Of a DNA stretch of 64,000 nt, positions 12,348-23,096 are shown in pieces; the first letter of the stretch is position 1, and every line of letters begins with the position of its first letter. The notes beneath the pieces are model-generated. The model worked only from the letters and a program-made list of their open reading frames with translations, was not told where the DNA came from and searched no databases. A program made the position numbers and the translations under genes. Source of the DNA: Malania oleifera (lineage: Eukaryota; Streptophyta; Magnoliopsida; Santalales; Ximeniaceae); assembly GCF_029873635.1 (NCBI RefSeq), contig NC_080425.1, positions 44,472,402-44,536,401 of the forward strand, written 5' to 3'.

Positions 12348-12965
12348 TATAATTGGTAGTCTTCTTTATTTAACTGCAAGTAGATCGAATATCATATTTA
12401 GTGTTTGCATGTGTGCTAGATTTCAAACTAATCCTAAGGAATCACACTTTGTTGCTATAAAACACATTTTCATTATCTTGTTGGCACTCAAAACTTAGGA
12501 CTTCGGTATCCAAAGTGCATGCTGATTTTTCTAGTTGCAAAATGGATCATAAGAGTACTAGTGAGACTTATCGCTTCCTAGGACACTCACTTGTAGCCTT
12601 TTTTTTTTTTTTTTTTTTAAATTTAATTATTAAGAAATAAAACTTCGTTGCACTTTCCACGGAAAAACTTGAATACATAGCAACTAGTAGTAGTGTATTA
12701 ATTAAACAAAAAATAATTGATTTTGGCCTAAAATTTGAATATGTTCCTATCATGTGTCATAAAAGTAGTGCAGTTAACTTGACTAAAAATCTAACTCATC
12801 ACTCTAGAACCAAACACATTGAAATCAAGCATTAGTTAATAAAACATCATTTGCAAACAGGGATATTGAACTCATTTTTGTGCCCACTGAAAATAATCTT
12901 ATTGATATTTTTCACTAAACCTCTTAGTGAGAAGAGACTTAACATAATTTGAAGAGAACTTAACT
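12348..12965 (+). pseudogene. Ty1/copia RNase H (3' end of pol), broken
   Basis: The plus strand encodes IIGSLLYLTASRSNIIFSVC, then ARFQTNPKESHFVAIKHIF. After frame changes come KMDHKSTSETYRFLGHSLVA, IDFGLKFEYVPI, HHSRTKHIEIKH and finally IDIFTKPLSEKR. This is the copia RNase H domain in correct order, ending with the family's closing IFTKPL block. A run of 18 T at about 12600-12618 is inserted in the middle of the domain. Upstream pol domains are missing and an LTR fragment abuts instead, so the element was truncated or rearranged before or after this run expanded. Confidence 0.8.
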
Positions 12966-12994
12966 TGTGTATAATTAACAAATTGGTTTTATTT

Positions 12995-13255
12995 GGGTAA
13001 AATACTATAACCTCACCTGAGGTTTGGAAAAAAGATGGAGACCTCCCCCAAGGTTTCGAAAATCCCAAAGACCTCCCTTGAGGTTTTTATAATTTCAAGG
13101 ACCTCTCCTAACGTTTGCCAAAAAGACACAAACCCCCCTTTGTATTTTGCTAAAAGACAAGTTTTTTGAGGGGATGTTTGTTTCTTTTTATGAAACCTTA
13201 GGGGAGCTCCCTATCTTTTTTTCTAAACCATAGGGGAGGTGAGTGTCTTTTGCCC
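12995..13255. mobile_element. Mutator-like MITE with internal 30-bp repeats
   Basis: A 261-bp foldback element. The left end GGGTAAAATACTATAACC and the complement of the right end (GGGCAAAAGACACTCACC) form terminal inverted repeats that extend about 50 bp inward. The flanks share TTTTATTT (left 12987-12994, right 13257-13264), consistent with a 9-bp duplication with one mismatch, the length typical of Mutator-like elements. The left arm is built from about five degenerate 30-bp units (CCTCMCCTGAGGTTTGGAAA type). It has no coding capacity and sits in sequence just downstream of the copia RNase H remnant. Confidence 0.75.
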
Positions 13256-13264
13256 ATTTTATTT

Positions 13265-13545
13265 GGATGCAAGTCATTATTAGCTACTTGATGTGTGCTT
13301 GATGTGCCTTTATATGTCATATTCTCCTAATTCTAGAGTCTTTCCCCTTATAGGCTAAATATTTGGTGAAAACTGATAATACACAGGGGTCATCAACTAG
13401 CCTATAAAATGTAGTCAATTGACCTTGGTAGTATGGTTAGGAGGTCAATTAATTTGCCTTGGGTGGTTGACCGAATTGCCATGTCTCATTTTTAAATACC
13501 CAAAACTCCTATTTTTCTATCATTTTCTCTTTTCTCCTATGATGA
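13265..13545 (+). mobile_element. LTR-like fragment with palindromic motifs and TATA-like site
   Basis: This continues the plus-strand element remnant after the MITE. It contains GTCATCAACTAGCC, AGTCAATTGACC, AGGTCAATTAATTTG and TGGTTGACCGAATT at 13388-13480, followed by TTTTTAAATACCC. That order (palindromes, then a TATA-like site) matches the promoter layout of the other LTRs in the window. No ends are visible. Confidence 0.4.
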
Positions 13546-14059
13546 AACTAATGAGTCGCTAAAATGCACTATTTTAGGCCCTCATTTATAATTGTATTTG
13601 AATTTTGAACAATTTGTATTTTAATTTTGAATAATTTATTATTATTTTAGTAATTATGGTTTAACATTATGTATGCTAAAATGTAATTGCAAGTTTTTAC
13701 AATAGTTAATTAATGAATTCAAAAACAAATTATTTATGAAAAAATATTAGTGACAGTTTGGAATGCCCCACTAATAATACCATTACAAAGTATTAGTGAC
13801 AGTTTTCAAACCATCACTAATAGTACCACTTTAGTGATGGTTTTAAAACCATCACTAATAATTTGTCTTTAGTGATGTTTTTTAGCTGAGAAAATGTAGA
13901 ATTTATAATGATGGTGTTAGGCTTTTAGTAACAAAATAAAACTATCGCTAATACTCCATTATTAGTCACGGTTTTAGAATTTGTCACTAATAATTATTTG
14001 TCACTACCATTTTAGTGACTAATTTGAAACTATCACTAATAACCTTATTTTTTGTAGTG
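13546..14059. mobile_element. CACTA (En/Spm-like) transposon terminal region
   Basis: The right end, read on the complement, is CACTACAAAAAATAAGG, the hallmark terminus of CACTA transposons. Upstream, from about 13745, the motif TTAGTGACRGTTTT or its complement AAACYRTCACTAATA recurs about ten times in both orientations. These are subterminal repeats where the transposase would bind. The left boundary is uncertain, no second CACTA terminus is present nearby, and no transposase is encoded. This is a truncated copy or one end of a larger deleted element. Confidence 0.75.
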
Positions 14060-15272
14060 TATGTCTTGTTCAACACTTTTTAGACAACAATTACTATTCA
14101 ACCATCTATGAGAATGCATGCACATGGGATGATTTTTGTTCTTCAGTTAAAAATAAATGTTTTGTAGTTGTTAATCAAATCTTCTTTGATTGCTCATTTT
14201 AAACTTTTAAATGTTTGAAGCTTTGTTAAGATGAATCATTCACCTGTTTAAAATATTAATCAATTTAAATAGCGTAGAAAACTATTTAAATTTCATTAGT
14301 TCAAAGAGTTGGCCAAGAACCATCGTGAACTGTATGTTGTTTTCAATGCGTCTATAGTTGCATATGTACATTCATCTGCAAATGCATTTGTAACTTCATA
14401 TACAAATGCATCTATAAATATATCTATGAATGTTGTAGAGTTAAGGTATAGTAAGCATACATTAAATGTGATCAATTAAGTTCATCAATCGATTTTTGTT
14501 ATGCATCAAAATAATACTTCAACAACTATCCTTTCTTGCTTTACAAAATGGATTTTTGGATCCAACAATTAGGGTCATAATTATGATGACTTGCTTGATG
14601 TATTACCTCATTGTATGCTTATGTAAATGCATCTTCTGGAATACTAAGAAAACCTAATTTTATTAATTTAAAGACAAATGCCCTAGGAGAACACAATAGC
14701 ACCCTCTAAGGATTTCTTGAGATGGGGAAAAGCTTGTGTTCCATATTGGACAACTATAAGAACCAATATTCAATAGAGTGATTGCAAAGACTAATTTAAG
14801 GACAACTAATATGGTGCTTGAACATTGCTTACTAGGCACTATCAGCCCGTTGCCCCTAGAGGTAGCTAATACATCAATCAATTAGTAGTAATTACTTAAT
14901 TAATTAGGTATTCTAACCACATCTATGCTTAAATAGGTTAGTGGTCACTCCATTGGTATATGTTTGGTCCATATTTTATCCTTATATCTATATTCTTATC
15001 TGTCGATCTTGCCATCTCTATTGAGGTGATTTAGAGATTCCTCTGGGCAAGTGGTGGCCCTCTAGTATGTTGCGACATCTTGAATGAGTCTTAATTGCTC
15101 ATACAAAAATGGGGGTTGTAAAGTTCCTGCCCAAATTGATTGTTCTTCGAATTATCCAGTGATGGATGAAAGAAAAAGTCTTGACAAATAAGAAAACTCA
15201 CCCATATGTTATCTAAGTCCTTGCCCAACTAGTTAGGACAAGATGAAGGAGGGAGAAAAGGGTTGTGCTAAC
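14060..15272. other. Unassigned spacer
   Basis: No element or gene is recognised. At about 14340-14430 imperfect iterations of ATGCATCTATAAATA/GCATTTGTAACT occur. A 72-codon open frame on the minus strand (14663-14881) lacks any recognisable domain and I do not call it a gene. The right edge, ending CTAAC, is the insertion site of the copia element. Confidence 0.4.
15268..15272. repeat. Target-site duplication, copia element (left)
   Basis: CTAAC precedes the left LTR and recurs at 20665-20669 after the right LTR. Confidence 0.9.
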
Positions 15273-15632
15273 TGTTGAAGATTAAACTTGAACTGTGGGA
15301 TGGTGGTAGTAAAACTTGGTCAGCAGCTGCTCCACCAACTCAGCCCAATATTGTTGTAATTTTATGAAATGCAAGCAACCTACTCCACCTACTAGCCAAT
15401 TTCGTTGAAGTATCAACCTATCGTCCATCCTTTGCTATATATAGATGTGTGTGTGTGTAATGAAAAGTGTGGTGTGGAGAGGGTGAATAACGAGTGAGAA
15501 AAGAGTTTGTGTATTTTAAATTCCTCTATAATATTTTTTTTTTCAGATTAAAATCAATTGAGTGTATTTGTGAGCAATCCTCATTGAGTTTCAGTCACAA
15601 CTTGTGATTAAGTGAGTCTCCTCCACCCATCA
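15273..15632 (+). repeat. Copia element 5' LTR
   Basis: A 360-bp repeat starting TGTTGAAGATTAAAC and ending CCACCCATCA. A TATA-like TGCTATATATAGATG lies near 15430, followed by a short (TG)n run. It matches 20335-20664 apart from substitutions and about 30 bp missing from the right copy (the segment near 15390-15415). Confidence 0.92.
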
Positions 15633-15633
15633 G

Positions 15634-15646
15634 TGGTGTTAAAGAG
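15634..15646 (+). promoter_or_regulatory. Copia element primer-binding site (decayed)
   Basis: TGGTGTTAAAGAG lies one base after the 5' LTR. Compared with the usual tRNA-iMet complement TGGTATCAGAGC, most differences are transitions. It is therefore probably the original primer site after mutation. Confidence 0.55.
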
Positions 15647-16233
15647 TCCAAGTTCTTTGAAATTCTCCAAACTGAGGCAAACAAAGAGAAATTCAAATTT
15701 TCTCCTAGATTTGAAGTTGCTCAAAATCAAAAATTGAGTATACCATTGTGAAATTCGCATCGAGACGAGTCCATAGGTGAAAACCACGTCTCAAACGAAG
15801 TCTGGGAGCCCCTACACACGCCCTCACGCACCGCCAATGAATTCAGCCTCAACGACATGCGCCTCATGCATCGGTGATACTGTTTATCAGTGACGTCATG
15901 CGCCATACACGTCCTCACGCGTCTTCTCTGCCTGGCAGATGTAATCCGACTCGAAAATCGGATTCACGACCCGATCTAGCAAATAGCAACCCGGATCTTG
16001 ACTTGTAAACATGACCCTAATGGTAATTACTGACACCATTAACTCCGTTAAGTTGAACCGTTTAAAAAAAAAAATCGGTCCAAAACTTCTTTTACCCGGT
16101 TCAGTGTCATTTGGACTAGTTCTTTGCAACCTAAAACTGGTTCTAAAGGTTTTTTGACCTTATAAACACATTGGTGGCATCAGATTTTCCAAAGTCAATC
16201 TCTATCACTCATTTTTTTGATATATTAAACCCG

Positions 16234-17240
16234 ATGGCGAACGATACTACCCAAGCGGTCATTCCAAAGTTGAAATAGGAGAATTATGACAACTGGTCTA
16301 TTCAAATGAGAGCCCTTCTAGGCACTTAGTATGTCATGGACATCATTGAAGATGGGTACAAAGAAAGCCTATCAAAAGAAGTTGAAGAAACTATGTCTGA
16401 TGCTCAAAGAATGATCTTGCAGTCGATCGAAAAAAGGATTGCAAGGTGAAGTCCATAATTTACCAAGGCCTTGACGAGGCCACGTTTGAAATCATTGTCT
16501 CCACCAAGACATTTAAAGAAGTTTGGGACTCTCTAAATTGAAAACACAAAGGTGCAGACAAAGTGAAAAAGATTCGTCTTCAAACATTGTGAGGTGATAT
16601 TGAATCCTTAAGAGTGAAACACACGAGTTATGGTTGTATCAAATCAATTGAGAAGAAATAGAGACGCTCTCAATGACGAGAGATTTGCGAGAAAATTTTG
16701 TGACCTTTGGATCCAAAATATGATTATATAGTTGTGACCATGGAAGAAACAAAAGATTTGGAAACCATGTCCGTAGAATAACTTGTGGGCTCACTCTAAG
16801 CCCATAAGCAAAAAGTCAACAAAAGGAGTGAAGATAAAGCACTAGAGTAAGCCCTCCAAATGAAGTTGTCCCCCATTATAGATAGATACGACAAATGGGG
16901 GATGTCACAGCGAGGAATAGGATGACGTCGAGGATCATGGAAGAAATTATGAAAATTTTGACTCTAGAGAAGGTGGCAGAGGCGGAAGAGGTCCCACTAA
17001 AGAATGATGCAATCAATATAACTATGTCCCATGGGGCAAAAGACAAAAAAGAAGAGGGGGATATAATAGCCATCCGAACGTAGGCAAAATAAATGTTTAG
17101 TGCTACAACTTCCACAAGTATGAACACTACAATAATAAGTGCAGAGGTAATCCCCAAAATCACTAAGTAAATGAAAATGCTAACTTTATAGAAAAGGAGA
17201 AAACCGAAGGAGAATCGTTGATGCTGATGGCACACAATTC
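16234..17240 (+). pseudogene. gag: Copia element gag (broken)
   Basis: The frame opens with MANDTTQAVIPKLK, followed by ENYDNWSIQMRALLG, a typical copia gag start, after a leader of about 600 bp. Stops interrupt it where relatives carry Gln (after PKLK and after ALLGT). The zinc knuckle near 17100-17142 reads CYNFHKYEHYNNKC. The second Cys of the CX2CX4HX4C pattern has become Phe and the usual Gly has become Glu, so metal binding is probably lost. Gag would form the particle around the element RNA. The product is dead in this copy. Confidence 0.85.
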
Positions 17241-20200
17241 AACCCACCAGAACCAAAATGTTTGGTACCTTAACTTTGGAGTCAGCAATCATATGACAGG
17301 TAGAAAGAACCTATTTAATGAACTTGATGAGAAAGTTTAAGAAGAGATATCATTTGGTGATCCCTCTAAAGTCCTAGTTCGAGGAAGGGGAAATGTCTTA
17401 ATCAAAAGGAATGATGGAGACCATGCTTTTATCTCCAATCTGTACTATGTGCCAACCATGAAGACTAATATACTTAGTCTTGGACAGTTTGTGGAGAAAG
17501 GTTACTGAATTAGCCTTAAAGATAAGCAGATGGTGATAACATAAGCTCGAGGTAAGCTCGTTACTTGAGTACAAATGGCAAAGAATCGAATGTTTCCGCT
17601 CGCCATTTAACATGATACGCCAAGGTGTTTGAGCGCTATCATCAAAGATAAAGACTAGCTATGGCACCTCAAGAACGGACGTCTAAATTTTGAAAGTTTG
17701 AAATAGTTGGGAAGCAAGAAGATGGTAAAACGCTTACCCAACATCTACCACCCAAATTTGATATGTGAAAGTTGTGTTCTGAGCAAGCAACACAGAAATA
17801 GCTTTGGAAAGCAAGCTGACTGGAGATCTACCATGTCACTCCATCTAGTTCACACGGATGTGTGTGGTCTATCGAGGCCATTTTCAAATGGATAGAACCA
17901 ATACTTCCTCACTTTCATTGAGGATTACAATAGGAAGACTTGGGTCTACTTTCTAAAAAGGAATTTAGAGGTGTTTGACAAGTTCAAAGCTCTTGTGGAG
18001 AAATAGAGTGGCTATCGCATCATGTCACTTTGATAAGACCAAGGAGGAGAGTACAAGAATGAAGCTTTCTTGGAATTCCTTAGGCAACAAGGGATACAAA
18101 AATAGTTCACACCGACCTACACTCCCCAATTAAATGGTGTAGTTGAGAGAAAGAACCGCACAATCCTTAACATGGACAGAAGCATATTAAAGGATAAGAA
18201 TGTGCCCAAAAGTTTTTGAACAAAAGTAGTGTCATGTGCAGTTTATCTACTCAACCGGTGTCCCACAAAGAGTCTTCATACAAAGGCACTACATGAAGCC
18301 TGGAGTACTCACAAGCCCAGTGTGAGTCATCTTCGAGTATTTGGTTCCATTGCCTATGCCAAGATCCCAGAGGCAAGAAGGACAAAGTTGGAAGATAAAG
18401 GAGAGAAATGTATCCTTGTTGGATACAACGACAGCACCATGGAATATCAATTATACAATCCCATCAACAAGAAATATATTCACAGCAGGGATGTTATTTT
18501 TGAAGAAAAATGAATCCTGGAAGTGGGACCAGGCTGAATCTTCCAAAGATGCGGAATTAACGCTTGAAGGAGAAGAACCCACATAAACAAGAGAAGTAGC
18601 TATCGAGTCACAAGTTCTCAAGCTGCAGACACCTCCACACGATTCACCACAGAGGAATGAATCTCCATCACCAATTGAGCATGAAATCTCATACATGAGG
18701 CCTAAAGGAGCTCGAAATCATGCTGATCTGTATGAAACTACAAAACAAATAGAAGAGTATGTTGCACTATATTGTCTATTATTGACCAGTGACCTAGTTA
18801 GCTTCAAGGAGGCTAACAAAGAAGACATATGGAGAAAAGCGATGGATGAGGAAATTAAATCCATTGAGAAGAACAAGACTTAGGAGTTGACAAATCTCTC
18901 GAAAGGCTGCAAAACTATTGGTGTGAAATGGAACTACAAAAGCAAGAAGAACACTCAAGGAGAAGTCCAAAGATACAAAGAAAGACTTGTCACCAAGGGC
19001 TACAAGCAGAAAAAGGAGATTGATTATGGAGAAATCGTTGCCCCGGTTGCCAGGATTGAAACCATTAGATTACTAATTTCACTATCAGCACAAAATGGAT
19101 TGAAAATTTACTAGCTGGACGTGAAATTAGCATTTCTGAACGGTTTTCTGGAAGAAAAGATCTATATTAATCAACCACTTGGATATGTGAAGAAGGGAAA
19201 AGAAGATTGAGTGTACAAGCTGAAGAAAACACTCTATGGTTTGAAGTAGGCACCTCGTGTGTGGAACATGAGGATTGATGACTACTTCTAGAAGAATGGA
19301 TTTAAGAAATGTCCTTACGAACATGCGTTATACATGAAGATGGAGACAGGTGGAAGTATGCTGATTACCTGCCTATATGTTGATGATCTAATTTTCACCG
19401 GCAGCAATCTAGAGATGTTTGCCGCTTTCAAGAGGAGCATGGTCAAAGAATTCGAAATGATGGGTATTAGCTAGATGGCTCATTTTCTTGGCATAGAAGT
19501 CGTGTAAAGCGAGAAGGGAATCTTCATCTTTCAAAGCCACTATGCAAAAGAAATACTAAAGAAGTTTGGGATGGACAAATGCAACCCTATGACAACTCTA
19601 GTTGAAATGAGATTGGAATTGAGAAAGAATAAACAAGGAGATGTTGACCCCATATATTTCAAGAGTCTAGTTGGAAGTTTGAGGTATTTGACGTGCAGCA
19701 GGCAAGACATACTCTATGGAGTTCGACTTGTTAGCAGGTACATGGAGACTCTTGACCAGTCCCATTTGAATGCAGTGAAGAGGATACTCAGTTATAGGAA
19801 GGGTATAATCACTGATGATATATTTTATTCATCAAGAGGTGATTGCAAACTTATTGGCTATTCAGATAGCGATTGGAGAAGAGATCTTGATGAAAGAAAA
19901 AACACGACTGGATTTACATTCTTTATAGAAGATACAGCATTTACATGGTCATCAAAGAAGCAACCCATTGTAACATTGTCATTATGTGAAGCTGAGTATA
20001 TAGCCTACTCAGCTTTTTGTCATGGTATATGGATCAGGAATGTACCGAAGTATCTGGGATATCTTCAAGATAACTCCACAGAAGTCTACATTAACAACCG
20101 ATTAGCGATTGCACTTGCGCAGAATCTAGTATTTCATGAAAGAAGCAAGTATATTGATACTCAGTATCATTTTATTAGGAAGCATATCAAGAATAAAGAA

Positions 20201-20347
20201 GTGGAATTGATATCTTGCAGAACGTATGATCAGATTGCTGACATTTTCACGAAACCACTCAAGCATGATATTTTTGCAAGACTGAAGACAATACTTGGAA
20301 TGACAAAGCCAGGAGAGTCAACTTTAAGGGGGGATATTGAAGATTAA
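17241..20347 (+). pseudogene. pol: Copia element pol: protease, integrase, RT, RNase H (broken)
   Basis: Protease (about 17262) reads WYLNFGVSNHMTG. The family's catalytic Asp-Ser-Gly is Asn-Phe-Gly here, so the active-site Asp is gone. GAG-pre-integrase (WHLKNGRL, CESCVLSKQ) spans 17655-17800. The integrase core has HTDVCG, DQGGEY and NGVVERKNR, so its DDE residues remain. An SH3-like domain follows at 18330-18520. Reverse transcriptase (18880-19500) has CLYVDDLIFTG. RNase H (19571-20330) has YSDSDWRRD and ADIFTKPLKHD. About a dozen in-frame stops are spread over pol, mostly TAG at Gln positions (KIY-stop-LDVK, YGLK-stop-APR). The stop codon of pol lies 10-13 bp inside the 3' LTR. Confidence 0.92.
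20320..20334 (+). promoter_or_regulatory. Copia element polypurine tract
   Basis: ACTTTAAGGGGGGA ends directly at the 3' LTR. It is the expected primer for plus-strand DNA synthesis and overlaps the last codons of pol. Confidence 0.85.
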
Positions 20348-20664
20348 ACTTAAACAGTGGGATGGTTGCACCAAACTTGGTCGGCAGCTGCTCCACCAAC
20401 CCAGCCCAATATTGTTGACATTTTCATAAATGCAGGCAACCTACTCCACCTACTATCATCTATCCTTTGCTATATATAGATGTGTGTGTGTGTGATGAGA
20501 AGTGTGGTGTAGAGAGGGTGAATAACCAGTGAGAAGAGAGCTTGTGTATTTTAAATTCCTATGTAATATTTTTTTTTTTCAGATTGAAATCAATTGAGTG
20601 TATTTGTGAGTAATCCTCACAGAGTTTCAGTTACAACCAGTGATTGAGTCCCCTCCACACATCA
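20335..20664 (+). repeat. Copia element 3' LTR
   Basis: A 330-bp repeat of 15273-15632. It starts TATTGAAGATTAAAC, so the first dinucleotide has mutated from TG to TA, and it ends CCACACATCA. The TATA-like TGCTATATATAGATG and (TG)n run are kept near 20468-20495. Confidence 0.92.
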
Positions 20665-20669
20665 CTAAC
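20665..20669. repeat. Target-site duplication, copia element (right)
   Basis: CTAAC, identical to 15268-15272. Confidence 0.9.
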
Positions 20670-23096
20670 AGTGTACCTCTTAATTAATTATTCACCTACA
20701 TATCCTAGAGGCTCGTCACAAGTTGCTTATTACATTAACTTTTTTCCTAATATCTATGAAACTTACAATGTACCTCTCATATCTCTAGCCTCAAAGTTGT
20801 ATAAATCTACCTTCCAAGATCTTACTTCATTCAGAGCACAATACACAAGGGTTTCTAATTCTGTTATACCAAATATATTGATCCATCGCTCTTTGAAATT
20901 GTTGGATAAGTTGCATCTTGCCTGTTAATAATAGTTAAGCCCTTAAACTTAAGTTGATTCAACTTATTCAACTTCAACCTTCTATATCCATGCCAAATTT
21001 ACTTCTAAACTAAAATAAAGCAATTTTCACGTGCTCTGTCTCATTTGAATGCTTCACTCCACTGCACACTTCAATTTTTTTTTCTTGTTGTAGGACGATT
21101 GGCTTCAGCCAAACCTAAATCATCGTACTACTCAATTAATTGTTCATCTAGACTACTCGTCATAACTAGCTCATTGCACTTATTGCATAATAAACCAAAC
21201 TTTTGCTCACAAGGGCAACACACTCGCTGCTGTTTCTGTTTCAACCTAACAAATACCATTATTATTTTTTTCCATCATGTTGGCATGATGGGTGAGTCAA
21301 CTCCTTGAACGTTGTTGTACGTCACTAACTAATTTAATTCTTCGAAACATTAAAAAATTTTGGAGGTTCTAACTTTATGCAGTCACGTTAGATTTATAAT
21401 ACTCAAGATGCTGATCATGAGCAGCTGTAATGGGATGAATTAAAAATACAGAAACATATCCTCTCATTAGCATGGTTCTTTTATTTATCTTAGAACTCTT
21501 CTAGTTTCAAGGAAAAGTACATATGCCAAGTCATTGAAAATAAAAAGGAATTAACTTTTCTAGTAAGCAAATTTTCTGTGCAACGTGGTGATGACAAAAG
21601 AATCTATTTCTGTGTTCTTTGCTTTGAACTTTTTAGGTAGATGTGCTGTCAAAAGAAGAAAATCTCGTTAGAGGGCAGTATAAAGTCTTGAGTCAGACGC
21701 GCCAATAGAGGCACTCCGTGATTCGAGTCCAGCAACTCCAATCTTCTTCCTTTTTTCTTGAAAGTTTTCGATCAGCGAAGAGATATTTTACTAATAAGAG
21801 CACGGCACCACATACATAGATTTGCTGGCAGAACCACATTGCAACAACACACAAATGCAGCATCTCAAAGAGAGAGAGAGAGAGAGAGTCATTTAAATAG
21901 AGAAAATTTCATCGAGTCATATAAATAGAGAAAATTTCATCTATTGCATGCATGCATATATAAAGAGTCAGTTGATAAATAATGTTAGGGTAGGGACGGT
22001 TGCTGCATGGAAAGCTGAGGCCAGTATCGAAGTAAGAAATCCTCCACACACGTAACAGGGTTTATATGATACCAATGGCCCCACAGCTAGCGTTGCGAGT
22101 TGTCCAAATCTGAAGTCGAAATAAAATGTTAAACGCCTTTCACGTGGTCTAGCGTTGCGAGTTGTCCTTTTATAGGTCATTCATAAAAGTGGCCATCATT
22201 TTAATTCGTTTTCTTTTGTCCATATCAGCACCCTGTCGTTGTGTAATATTTAATGGTGTTTTATATATAGGTTAGGTACATAGTAATAGAAAAATGTAGA
22301 AGAAATTAATCATTCTTCTAAAATAAGAAGGAATTCGCTTAGGTCATGTTACGTGATGACTACATCATTAAGGGGAGTTCTTTGATGGAGCAGAATGCAT
22401 TAGTTTTGTACTGATCACATGACCAAAAGAGCTCTTCAAGGAATGTTTGATCACATGACCAAATGAGCCCTTTAAGGTACGTCAAGAATTCAGGTAGTAA
22501 GCTTGTCCCATACTAAATGAATAGAATGGAGAATGTATATATGATTAAATTTAAGATTCCATAAAATTAAATTTTTTGATATTCTTTCATATATATATAT
22601 ATATATATATATATTAAATCATTACGAGAATTCCTTTAATCCTACTTAGTGGTATTAAAAAATTAAAAGAAAAAAGAAAAAAGGAAGAAGGGATTGTGCG
22701 TATCTATACTGATTAACCCATTCTTCTCAAAAGGACGAGAGAGAGAAGATCAAATTAACCCAAAATACATAGTCAAATTCTTCTCCTCCTACCATATTTA
22801 ACATGCCACCAAAACTAAAATTATGGTTCATGACCCGGTACTTCCATTATAAATATTTAATTTTGAAGAACTAATTGATGGAAGATCACCTCTATCTTCA
22901 TGCCTCAACACATGCCTATGATATGAATAATTCCATAAAATAATCTCCCTATTTAACAAATCATAACCAATGAAATCCTCACAATAGACTCATACTATCT
23001 TTTTTTATTTTCTAACTCCAAGAGATTGAGAATATTTTGTTGGCGTGTTTTCGGCGGTATTTTCTCAGAACAAGTCATGATTTCAAATTAATGTAT
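20670..23096. other. Unassigned non-repetitive DNA
   Basis: No gene or transposon is recognised on either strand. The stretch holds a (GA)n run at 21869-21888, a 30-bp local duplication containing AAATAGAGAAAATTTCATC (about 21890-21945), and a 19-bp direct repeat CTAGCGTTGCGAGTTGTCC at 22087-22105 and 22149-22167 with a CACGTG G-box between (22141-22146). A second direct repeat, TGATCACATGACCAAA, lies at 22412 and 22448, and an (AT)n run at 22588-22614. Such motifs would fit a promoter region, but no adjacent coding sequence could be found. Confidence 0.45.

Larger units (their letters stand above)
15273..20664 (+). mobile_element. Complete Ty1/copia retrotransposon (plus strand), decayed
   Basis: The element is 5392 bp long, with LTRs of 360 and 330 bp, the 5-bp target duplication CTAAC on both sides, a primer site, a polypurine tract and a gag-pol frame in copia order. 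It differs from the Sirevirus group by its short LTRs with no palindrome block and by a compact gag. The frame is cut by many in-frame stops but few indels, so most of gag-pol can be read in one frame. The protease active site is also lost. Confidence 0.95.

Noticed and set aside
14340-14430. Possible minisatellite based on GCATCTATAAATA
   Set aside because: Only three or four poor copies with inconsistent spacing.
14663-14881. 72-codon open frame on the minus strand
   Set aside because: No recognisable domain, no conserved neighbour, and a length expected by chance in AT-rich DNA.
20644-20928. 94-codon open frame starting at the copia 3' LTR end
   Set aside because: It spans the LTR boundary and the target duplication, so it cannot be an original gene, and no domain is visible.
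21660-21755. tRNA-like stretch with GATTCGAGTCC resembling a B box and a possible SINE
   Set aside because: No matching A box, no acceptor stem or cloverleaf can be drawn, and no poly(A) tail or target duplication is visible.
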